64,000 nt of DNA from JADKCL01 sp031415375 (GTDB lineage Bacteria > Bacteroidota > Bacteroidia > J057 > JADKCL01): the NCBI GenBank assembly GCA_031415375.1, contig JANORP010000378.1:1-64000 (forward strand). Reading direction: 5' to 3'. Below, one piece after another: positions 53,401-60,483 of this stretch. The notes under the pieces were generated by a model. That model was not told where the DNA came from and ran no database searches. It saw only the letters and a program-made list of their open reading frames with translations. The translations under genes were made by a program, and so were the position numbers. Within the stretch, counting starts at the first letter, position 1, and each line of letters opens with the position of its first letter.

Positions 53401-56400
53401 GCGATCTCACCTCCAATGCCCTCTGCGCCGCACCAACCTCGGTGACCAGCAATACGATTACGATGATCGTGAATCCGATCGTAACCCCTACTGTGAGCAT
53501 CGCTGTCGCACCTAGCGCCACGATCTGCGCAGGCGACAACGTAACCTTCACGGCGACCCCAGTGAATGGTGGCGCAACGCCAGTCTATCAATGGAAGAAA
53601 AACGGCTCCGCTGTCGGCCTCAACACCGTCACCTATACCGACAATGCCTTGACCAATGGTGACGCGATCACATGCGAGGTGACCTCCAATGCGCCTTGCC
53701 CTTCAATCGCCACGGTGACCAGCAATTCAATCGTGATGGTCGTGAATCCCGTCTTGACACCGAGCGTGAGCATCGTTGCCGCTCCTGGCACCACGATCTG
53801 CGATGGTGATAACGTGACATTTACGGCCACGCCTGTGAATGGTGGCACGATTCCCGCCTATCAATGGAAGCTGAACGGCACCGATATCGGCACCAACAGC
53901 AACACCTATACCGACAACACGCTAGCCAACGGCGATGTGATCACTTGTGTGCTCACCTCCAATGCAGTCTGTGCTGCACCTATCATGGTGACGAGCAATG
54001 CGCTCACGATGACCGTGAATCCGATCTTGACACCATCAGTGTCCATCGCCGCGGCTCCCAGCACGGTGATCTGCGCAGGTACCAGCGTGACCTTCTCGGC
54101 AACCGTCGTCAATGGTGGCACAACACCCACTTACCAATGGAAGCTCAACGGCTCCAACGATGGCACCAACAGTGCCACGTATGCCAATGCTGCACTTTCA
54201 AATGGCGACGTGATCACTTGCGAAGTCACATCCAATGCTACATGTGCGGTCCCCACAATGGCGACTAGCAACGCGCTCACGATGACCGTGAACCCTGTCT
54301 TGGCTCCGACCTTGTCGATCTCTGCCAATCCAGGGACATCGATCTGTGCAGGAACCAACATTACTTTCACGGCCGTAGCCGTCAATGGTGGCAGCACACC
54401 GACCTATCAATGGCGCCTGAATGGTGGTGCAGTAGGCACCAATAGCGACACCTATAGCAATGCGTTGCTTGGCAGTGGTGACTTGATCACCTGTGAGATC
54501 ACCAGCAGTGACCCTTGCTCCTCGCCCACGTTTGTCGTGAGCAACACCCTTACCATTTCTGCGGTGACGAATACTGTACCTACGGTTACGATCTCTGCTA
54601 GCCCTGGCCAAACGATTTGCCCCGGCACATCGGCCACCTTCACAGCTGTCCCCAACAATGCGGGCATTACTCCAAGCTACCAATGGAAGCTCAACAGTAG
54701 CAACGTCGGCACCAACAGCGCAACCTATACCAACGGCGGCTTGACCACAGGCGACGTCGTCACCTGCGTGGTCACCTCCAGCGATCCTTGCGCATTGCCC
54801 ATCACCGCCACCAGCAATGCAATCACGATGACAGTGGCCGACCTCACCAATCCGATCGCTGTCTGCCAGCCAGTAACGATCGCCTTGAACGGCTCGGGCA
54901 ATGCCAGCACCACCGCATCAACTGTGAACAATGGATCAAGTGACAACTGCACCGCAACAGGTGCTTTGGGCTTGGCCTTGTCCACGACCACATTTACCTG
55001 CGCACAGTTGGGTGCCAATACAGTCACGCTCACTGTGACCGATGCCGCTGCACGCACGGGCACCTGCTCTGCAACCGTGACGGTGACCGATGCCATCCTC
55101 CCGATCATCGCTTGCCCATCCAATGCCACGTCCAACAATACCACCGGCCAATGCGCCGCAGTGGTGACCTACACCGCAGCATCTGCGATCGACAATTGTA
55201 CACCCGTCGTGACCCAAACCGCAGGCTTGGCAAGCGGTGCGAGCTTCCCTGTGGGCGTCACCACCAATACCTTCAGGGCTACCGATGCAGCAGGCAACAC
55301 GGCCACCTGCTCGTTTACAGTGACCGTGACCGACATCCAAGTGCCTGCGATCACCTGCCCTGCCAATACCAGCGTGAGCAATGGCGTAGGTTTGTGTGCT
55401 GCCACGGTGAGCTACACCTCACCTATCGGCACAGACAACTGCCCTAGCCCTGCCACGACGCAGACCGCAGGCTTGGCCAGCGGTGCTACCTTCCCGATCG
55501 GTGCCACCACCAATACCTTTAGGGTTACCGATGCAGCTGGCAACACGGCCACTTGTGCGTTCACCGTCACGGTGACCGACAACCAAGTGCCCACGATCAC
55601 ATGCCCAACCAACATCAGCGTGAACAATGGCGCTGGCCTTTGTGCTGCCATCGTGACCTACACCTCACCTGTCGGCATAGACAACTGCCCTAGCCCTGTC
55701 ACGACGCTCACCGCAGGTTTGGCCAGCGGTGCCAGCTTCCCTGTCGGTGTCACCACCAATACGTTTAGGGCCACCGATGCGGCTAGCAACACAGCTACTT
55801 GTTCCTTCACGGTCACCGTGGTGGACAATACGCTGCCCACGATCACTTGCCCAGCCAACATCACAGCCAACAACGGCGTGGGTCTCTGTGCTGCCATCGT
55901 GACATACGCTGCGCCTATCGGTGCCGACAACTGTACGCCCACCACGACCCAAACCGCAGGTTTGGCCAGCGGTGCCAGCTACCCTGTCGGTGTCACTACC
56001 AATACCTTCCGTGTCACCGATGCAGCTAGCAACTCGGCAACTTGTTCCTTCACGGTCACCGTGGTGGACAATACATTGCCTACGATCACTTGCCCAGCCA
56101 ACATCAGCGTGAACAACGCATCTGGTCTGTGTGCTGCAACCGTGACATACGCTGCCCCAGTCGGTGCCGACAACTGTACGCCCACCACGACCCAGACCGC
56201 AGGTTTGGCCAGCGGTGCCAGCTTCCCTGTCGGTGTCACCACCAATACCTTCCGCGTCACCGATGCGGCTAGCAACTCGGCGACCTGCTCATTTACCGTC
56301 ACAGTCGTGGACAATCAGCTCCCAGGCATCACCTGCCCCGCCAATATCAGTGTGAGTGCGAGTGTGGGTCTGTGTGCAGCAACGGCGACTTATACCGCAC

Positions 56401-58238
56401 CAGTCGGCACCGACAACTGTGCATTGCCGACCATTACACAGACCGCAGGCTTGGCCAGCGGCGCAAGCTTCCCTGTCGGTGTCACCACCAACACGTTCCG
56501 TGCGACCGATGCAGCAAGCAACTCTGCAACCTGCTCGTTCACCGTGACCGTGAGTGACAACCAGCTGCCACAGATCACCTGCCCTGCAAACGTGGTCGTC
56601 GGCAACGACGTGGGCGTCTGCGGTGCCATCGTGACCTTTGCCGCCCCAGTCGGCACCGACAACTGCTCTGCAACGACTGCACTCATCAGCGGCAACGCCA
56701 GTGGCACGCCATTCACCGTCGGCACGAGCACTGTGACCTTCAGGGCTACTGATGCCGCCGGCAACTCTGCCACGTGTAGCTTCACAGTGACCGTCAACGA
56801 CACCGAAGCCCCGACTTGGGCTGCTTGCCCAGCCAACAGGACTGTCTCCACCTCAACCAACAGCTGCGATGCGATCGTGAGCTGGACTGTGCCTACGGCT
56901 GCAGACCAGTGTTCCGTTCCCACGACCTCGACGACGCATACCTCTGGTAGCACATTTGTCCTTGGCACCACCACCGTCATCTACAGTGCCGTCGATGCTG
57001 CCGGCAACACCGCAACTTGCACCTTCACCGTGACCGTCAACGACAGCGTGGCCCCAACGGCCCTCTGCCAAGGCGTTACCGTGACGCTTGATGCTGCTGG
57101 AAATGGCAGCACCACGAGCAATGCTGTGAACAACGGTAGCACCGACAATTGCGCCATCGACACAGTGGTCCTGAGCCAGACAGCCTTTACATGTGCCGAT
57201 GCAGGTGTGAACACAGTCACCCTCATCGTGACCGATGCCGCTGGCAACACAAGCACTTGCACCGCAATCGTGACCGTCGTGGCACCTGCCGTCACGGGCA
57301 CTGCGATTGCCGACACCACGACTTGCGGCTACAACATCTCTTGCAACGGCGGCACCGACGGTGTGGCTACAGCAGCAGGTGCTGGTGGATGCCCATCCTA
57401 TACCTACCTCTGGAGCAACAATGCCAACACTGCGACCGTCACAGGTCTTGCAGCCGGCACCTATACCGTGACGATCACGGATGGTGCAGGTGGTCTTGTC
57501 GTCAAGACAGTGACCCTCACGCAGCCAGCTGCCATTACCGCGACAGCGGTGGCCACGTCGTCTTGTGCTGGTGACTCGACTGGAGCTGTTAATCTCACAC
57601 CTGCGGGTGGCAATGATTGCCTTGGTTATACCTTCCTCTGGAGCAATGGCGCCACGACCGAAGATCTGAGCAACGTTCCTGCGGGCACCTATACCGTGAC
57701 CGTGACCGACGCAAATGCTTGCACAGGTACACAGACCGTGACGGTCGGTGCATTTGCTGCACTCAACCCCACGATCTCCAATGTCGGCAACCTGCTGAGC
57801 TCGGTACAAGTGTGGACGAGCTACCAATGGTTGCTCAATGGCAATACCATCCCTGGAGCCACTGCCAGCGGCTACACTGCCACAGCTACGGGCAGCTACT
57901 CCTTGCTGGTGACGGATGCCAATGGCTGTACAGCAGTGACCGACACCCTGAACGTGACCCTCGTGGGCATCAGCGATCCCGCGCTCGGGTTCATTGGCCT
58001 CTCGATCTATCCCAACCCTGCCCGTGGTGAATTCAAGTTGCTCACCGAGCAGCCCATCACGCAGAGCCTTACCGTGAGCATCTTTGACATGTATGGCCAC
58101 CGCTTCACGCAGCAGTACATGCCATCGCTCGGCCATGAGGTCGCCTTTGACATCAATGGCTACTCAGCTGGCAACTATCTTGTAGAGGTCGTCTCCAAGA
58201 CTGGCCATCGCAAGGTGTTCAAGCTGGTCGTGCAATAA
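47436..58238 (+). CDS. Giant secreted surface protein (3600 residues) with beta-helix, Ig-like, HYR and SprB repeats; T9SS type A
   Basis: A 3600-residue protein with a signal peptide (about 1-36, ending ALSAQ; an alternative Met is residue 8). Order: a right-handed beta-helix region (about 40-780 and 925-1440; many short N.I..N.I turns), Ig-like and PKD-like repeats (about 1920-2465), eight HYR domains (about 2555-3205), two SprB repeats (about 3288-3440; CNGGTDG...YLWSN) and a type A T9SS sorting domain (about 3515-3600; LSIYPNPARGEFKL). It is an exported adhesin or surface-layer type protein. The Ig-like and HYR repeats are nearly identical at DNA level, so recombination can change their number. 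A terminator follows. Confidence 0.93.
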   Translation: MENTNLSMISKRTGLFTLCFFATLAMSVFSWSALSAQNVNVAGAVVGNGTYPTLTAAFAAINAGGQGGATIAITIVANTNEGTGTALLTQSTTPWVSLSIQPLGGAFTITGATTAGSPLINISGADNVTIDGLNTSGNALTIQNTTVSGTSGTSTIKLEVDAVNNLITRCAIQGSATMPVGTNGGNIWISSGAIATGTDNNTISFCDIGPAGTNLPSKGVYSSGSTGTTTLYNSGNQVLNCNIFDCFGAAATSASVYLGGGNLSWTISNNKFYQTATRTQTTGAVHAGIQIGSSVGNESHVISNNTIGYSSAAGTGTYTLVGLSGTRFFPIFFSSAGTNAASTVTGNTITNIAMSGAVSGVGSSSPFTAILVSSGIVNITNNTLGSQSVNGALSFTSSSTSASDIAGYYNVGSSATTFSNNTLGGLTAGNSSTGTLVIYGVRINTSSSVTSTIQNNQLGGAAVVNSIQNTAVASISNQIVGIQINSSAATISGNTISNMSLAAGNGTGSTASVAGIIVSNSSSNHTITGNTIAVIGNLNPASTGQVCGIVFSGSTSGTNLINRNTIHSLIVQGAGATLNGISVIGGTNTFANNMIRLGIDPTGAAFTFGCAINGVSETTGTDNFYHNSIYIGGAGVAGATNTFAFNSTVTTNVRNFQDNIFYNARSNGAGTGKHYAMRVGGSAANPAGLTSNYNLLFANGTGGFVGLFNALDQATIAAWRLATGQDNNSLNLDPNFVLPTGNALTGDLHIASPTPIESNGTNIVAVTDDIDGQTRSGLSPVDIGADAGNFTASIDLTAPSILYTVLPGTCLTGDRTLIATITDASGVPTTGLLQPRIYFRKNASPYVSSQGVLTTGTGTNGTWTFTISAAALGGVAAGDLVSYYVIAQDIAGPFIAASPGAGLVATDVNTVTTPPTSPNSYSVNFNLNGTYTVGATGNFATLTAAVSAYNSGCLAGPVLFNLIDANYPSETFPIVIGSNPAASAVNTLTIKPTVTTTITGSNANSIITMSGADYVTIDGSIGNTPNTVCPLSATTRNLTITNTLSSSSPAVVWLATTAGGNAVTNCTVQNCVIVGQGSTTTQIGLGAGGPTISNTSTGTGNNNLAFVNNDIRACQFGIYSSGANATTKNQSLVVNQNLMTATAPNNVGISGIFITFSNDITVSGNTVSNLLNSSSSDLSAINLGFASTGGLLVSTTGTADGVSNATITSNTIGTVQQSGTFSAAGIALGNTISGTSLIANNMIYGVSANSTPSDFVAGIALGGGTGAINVFHNSVWMQGTITGASAATSVSACLAVTASSAPTGLNIRNNVFHNTQVGNTSSTMRFVAIGYQFAAPFTTVNSNYNDFFSAGTGPGTYFIGTTGGLSGGTTAATLAAWQTATSGDANSVNVAPVFVSATDLHAIPVSNVGISNMGTNVAAVTTDVDCATRNASTPDIGADEFDIPACAGTPTPGTAAVSVASICQGLSTTLNLTGFTTGVGGISFQWQIATVPGGPYTNIGGATTSTFVYTGAPVGTNYIVCNVTCANGGASALSNEVLLTVTPTPVTSVTPTTGLICNPGGTPVLLTASSTGGTGLVNFTWNPTVGLAPTSGSPVTANPAANTVYTVTGTDAAGCFSTATATISLAAKVTIDNISATPSTICAGNTSALSVAASIAFSSNYAVSTVPFAPIASGTGTTTLCSAGTANTALTSGSLDDGNWNGLALPFSFTYFGTAYNSISVGTNGYVSFTSIGTTTGYNNTPQIPNATAPNNMIAGCFGDLYWTTGGTISTYTSGTAPNRIYVINFDGGILGGFYNLGSAPTAFTTFQIQLFESNNTIQVQTTLVNSDATRLHTMGIENVGGTAGFTASGRDNALWSLTNNGTQFTPLGTFTYAWTPALGLTPSAAFANPTTPALATTTPYNVTVTDAQGCAATGSVTVTVNPVLVPAVSITAAPGSTICTGDNVTFTAASTNAGATPIYVWKKNGSAVGTNSTTYSDNALANGDLITCDLTSNALCAAPTSVTSNTITMIVNPIVTPTVSIAVAPSATICAGDNVTFTATPVNGGATPVYQWKKNGSAVGLNTVTYTDNALTNGDAITCEVTSNAPCPSIATVTSNSIVMVVNPVLTPSVSIVAAPGTTICDGDNVTFTATPVNGGTIPAYQWKLNGTDIGTNSNTYTDNTLANGDVITCVLTSNAVCAAPIMVTSNALTMTVNPILTPSVSIAAAPSTVICAGTSVTFSATVVNGGTTPTYQWKLNGSNDGTNSATYANAALSNGDVITCEVTSNATCAVPTMATSNALTMTVNPVLAPTLSISANPGTSICAGTNITFTAVAVNGGSTPTYQWRLNGGAVGTNSDTYSNALLGSGDLITCEITSSDPCSSPTFVVSNTLTISAVTNTVPTVTISASPGQTICPGTSATFTAVPNNAGITPSYQWKLNSSNVGTNSATYTNGGLTTGDVVTCVVTSSDPCALPITATSNAITMTVADLTNPIAVCQPVTIALNGSGNASTTASTVNNGSSDNCTATGALGLALSTTTFTCAQLGANTVTLTVTDAAARTGTCSATVTVTDAILPIIACPSNATSNNTTGQCAAVVTYTAASAIDNCTPVVTQTAGLASGASFPVGVTTNTFRATDAAGNTATCSFTVTVTDIQVPAITCPANTSVSNGVGLCAATVSYTSPIGTDNCPSPATTQTAGLASGATFPIGATTNTFRVTDAAGNTATCAFTVTVTDNQVPTITCPTNISVNNGAGLCAAIVTYTSPVGIDNCPSPVTTLTAGLASGASFPVGVTTNTFRATDAASNTATCSFTVTVVDNTLPTITCPANITANNGVGLCAAIVTYAAPIGADNCTPTTTQTAGLASGASYPVGVTTNTFRVTDAASNSATCSFTVTVVDNTLPTITCPANISVNNASGLCAATVTYAAPVGADNCTPTTTQTAGLASGASFPVGVTTNTFRVTDAASNSATCSFTVTVVDNQLPGITCPANISVSASVGLCAATATYTAPVGTDNCALPTITQTAGLASGASFPVGVTTNTFRATDAASNSATCSFTVTVSDNQLPQITCPANVVVGNDVGVCGAIVTFAAPVGTDNCSATTALISGNASGTPFTVGTSTVTFRATDAAGNSATCSFTVTVNDTEAPTWAACPANRTVSTSTNSCDAIVSWTVPTAADQCSVPTTSTTHTSGSTFVLGTTTVIYSAVDAAGNTATCTFTVTVNDSVAPTALCQGVTVTLDAAGNGSTTSNAVNNGSTDNCAIDTVVLSQTAFTCADAGVNTVTLIVTDAAGNTSTCTAIVTVVAPAVTGTAIADTTTCGYNISCNGGTDGVATAAGAGGCPSYTYLWSNNANTATVTGLAAGTYTVTITDGAGGLVVKTVTLTQPAAITATAVATSSCAGDSTGAVNLTPAGGNDCLGYTFLWSNGATTEDLSNVPAGTYTVTVTDANACTGTQTVTVGAFAALNPTISNVGNLLSSVQVWTSYQWLLNGNTIPGATASGYTATATGSYSLLVTDANGCTAVTDTLNVTLVGISDPALGFIGLSIYPNPARGEFKLLTEQPITQSLTVSIFDMYGHRFTQQYMPSLGHEVAFDINGYSAGNYLVEVVSKTGHRKVFKLVVQ
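53196..54565 (+). repeat. Five 273-bp tandem repeats inside the giant surface gene
   Basis: The segment start GTGAATCC/GTCAATCC (VNP) recurs at 53196, 53469, 53742, 54015 and 54288, an exact 273-base (91-residue) period, in frame. Each unit encodes an Ig-like domain with VSI..AP, ICAGDNVTF and YQWKLNG. The strict spacing means that no insertion or deletion has been fixed since duplication. Confidence 0.92.
55095..57050 (+). repeat. Eight HYR-domain repeats of about 243-246 bp
   Basis: Each unit encodes a HYR domain with an ITCPANISV front, DNC, a TTNTFR/TDAA core and TCSFTVTV. The conserved ACCGCAGG-type block starts at 55218, 55464, 55710, 55953, 56196 and 56442, spaced 246, 246, 243, 243 and 246 bases. 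The central copies are almost identical in DNA, while the first and last two are more divergent. This suggests recent amplification from the centre. Confidence 0.92.
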
Positions 58239-58265
58239 GCGCGACCCGCTTGCTATGAAACTGAA

Positions 58266-58297
58266 GAGGCCCTGCATGCAAATGCGGGGCCTCTTTG
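58266..58297 (+). terminator. Terminator of the giant surface gene
   Basis: GAGGCCCTGCAT (58266-58277) pairs with ATGCGGGGCCTC (58282-58293) with one G-T pair and a GCAA loop, followed by TTTGTT. It lies 27 bases after the stop. Confidence 0.88.
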
Positions 58298-58382
58298 TTG
58301 GTGGATAGGGATCTGTTTTGCTTTTCAGCATTTCATGCCAACGGTTCCTTTTGCAAGGCTTGCTTCCAGAAGGATCAGTCGG

Positions 58383-60191
58383 CTATTTGAACTTTTGCGC
58401 TGCCAGCGGCGTCCAAAATTCAAAGGCCCTGAAACCAGGCTTTATCGTCGTGGGCAGTGCATTGCGGTACCGCTTGTCGATCAAAAGGCGTGACTGGGGC
58501 GCAAAAAGGGGTAGCATGGGCAATTGTGCGAGCCAGAGCGCCTCAAATTTGTGGTAAAGGGGCACACGGTCACTGGCGGAGATCGTTTGCCGAATCTGAT
58601 CGATGAGTGCATCGGTCGTCGTGTCGCCAAATCCAAAGAAATTCATTCCGCCATTGGCCCAATTCTCGGATGCCCAGAGCTGTTCCAAATCTGTGGGAAG
58701 TGGACTCCCTGAGATGCCATTGATCACCATGTCGAAATCATGGTCGCGCATGCGGTCATTGAGCGTCGCAAAAACGAGGGGATTGGGCGTGATCAACATG
58801 CCGACTTTGATGGCTTGGTCGGCAAGCATGCGTGCAATGCTTGCACCCGATTCACTGGCGTTGGAAAACAACAATTCGATTTCCAATTTCAGTCGTTTGC
58901 CCTGGACCATCTTGTCGCGCAGGCCGTCGGCATCGCTGTCGATCCATCCCGCCTCATCCAGCAAGGCTTTCGCCTTTCCAGGATCGAAGGCATAGCCTTG
59001 CAGCTTGGGATCCAATTCGTCGGTCTTCAAGGGAGAGATGCAGCTGATTTGGGGCGTGCCAAAACCGTTGTACACTTTGGCAATGATCGTTTGGATGTCT
59101 GTAAGGTGGGCGACTGCCTTGCGCACCCTCACATCCTCCAGTACAGGCCTGCGACCCACGCTGGGCTTGCAGTTGAAGCCCAAGTACAGCAATGTGTAGG
59201 TCGTAGGGGTGTGGAAATAAAAATGCTTGGCGATGGACCCGGCAGTGTCCTCGCGGGCTGCAATGAAATCATCAGGTGGCAGGTCCTGCACCACGTCCAA
59301 TTCGCCGTTGCGGGCAGCTGCCAAGAACGTGGATTTATCCTTGATTGTCTTGAAGATCAACTTCTGTGCATAGCACTGGAACACATAACCCTTGCCGCGC
59401 AGCTGATCACCCCACCAATTTTGTTTGCGCACCAGCGTCACATTGTCACCTGGCGTCCAGCTCTCGACCTTGTAGGCGCCAGCACCATACATATAAGCTG
59501 GGTCAGTTGCATATTTGTCACTGTTGAAGCCCTCGAAAAAAGCCACCATCGCAGGGTCTTTGGCTAGTTCCGCAGCCTGGGTTGTAAAGTCAGCGACGCT
59601 GTAGCGGCCCAATACATCAAGCGAATCAAAAAACTTGCGGGAGAGGATGTCAAAGTCGGCGATGAAGGTTTCCCCCAAGAAGAACGGCTCCGAAGTGACG
59701 ACTGTGAAGCGGCGGTCATTTTGCGGATCGACCTGCACATCGGAAATGAACGCATAGATGCTCCGCATTTGCGCATTGTCGGTGAGCGAATTCTTCATGC
59801 ACTTGACCGAAAAAGCATAGTCATGTCCCGTGATCGGGTCGCCATGGTCCCAGCGAGCCTCGGGCCGCATTTCGTAAGTGAAGCGCAACCCATCCGCAGA
59901 GATCTGAGCAGGACCCGTCACCAAAGCCGGCTCAGACTGCAAGGTCTGCGCATTGTAAGTCGCCAAGCTCAGGTGCATATTCTCCTTGATCGCCGTCGCA
60001 GGCCCTGTTCGGGAGCTGTAAGGCGCCAACCCATCGGGGTCGCTGCTGTGGTTGATCCTGATCCAGTCTCCATTGACAGGCAGACTGTCTTGGGCCTCAG
60101 GATCGGTGGTCGTGGAGGCTGGACGGCAGGCTGTGAGGGCTGCGGTGCAGAGGAGAAAGCAATAAAAACTGTAGAAGAAATGCCTTTTCAT
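58383..60191 (-). CDS. Peptide-type ABC transporter substrate-binding lipoprotein (SBP_bac_5 family)
   Basis: A 602-residue lipoprotein with a signal peptide ending in LTAC (Cys22). The mature part follows the OppA/DppA-type pattern: WIRINHSSDPDGL, RFTYEMRPEARWDHGDPITGHDYAFSVKCM, GTPQISCISPL, DPGKAKALLDEAGW and LEIELLFSN. These proteins bind oligopeptides or other small ligands in the periplasm and pass them to an ABC permease. No permease or ATPase gene lies beside it, so it is an orphan copy; its ligand is unknown. It converges on the giant surface gene and diverges from hrpB. Confidence 0.9.
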   Translation of the reverse strand: MKRHFFYSFYCFLLCTAALTACRPASTTTDPEAQDSLPVNGDWIRINHSSDPDGLAPYSSRTGPATAIKENMHLSLATYNAQTLQSEPALVTGPAQISADGLRFTYEMRPEARWDHGDPITGHDYAFSVKCMKNSLTDNAQMRSIYAFISDVQVDPQNDRRFTVVTSEPFFLGETFIADFDILSRKFFDSLDVLGRYSVADFTTQAAELAKDPAMVAFFEGFNSDKYATDPAYMYGAGAYKVESWTPGDNVTLVRKQNWWGDQLRGKGYVFQCYAQKLIFKTIKDKSTFLAAARNGELDVVQDLPPDDFIAAREDTAGSIAKHFYFHTPTTYTLLYLGFNCKPSVGRRPVLEDVRVRKAVAHLTDIQTIIAKVYNGFGTPQISCISPLKTDELDPKLQGYAFDPGKAKALLDEAGWIDSDADGLRDKMVQGKRLKLEIELLFSNASESGASIARMLADQAIKVGMLITPNPLVFATLNDRMRDHDFDMVINGISGSPLPTDLEQLWASENWANGGMNFFGFGDTTTDALIDQIRQTISASDRVPLYHKFEALWLAQLPMLPLFAPQSRLLIDKRYRNALPTTIKPGFRAFEFWTPLAAQKFK

Positions 60192-60483
60192 ACGTTGTTG
60201 TTCTTAGAATGGCAAAATCTAGTTGATTGTTGCGGGATTTACAAGGCAAAAAGGAATGTATAAAGGTATTTGGCCAACGCCCAAGCAAATTCCAGTTAAA
60301 GAGCCTCGCATTTCAATGATGCGTAAGCTGTCGTTGCTCCACAAAATGCCGACGCTTTAGAATTGTCACATTCCTCCAAACCAGCAACCCTTTCCTTCTT
60401 GAAATGGGAGCATTCTACCGAGGAAACTTCCGCTCCCGATGAAACCATTCCCCAAAATTCTCCCGACATTCGCCACAAGAAAG

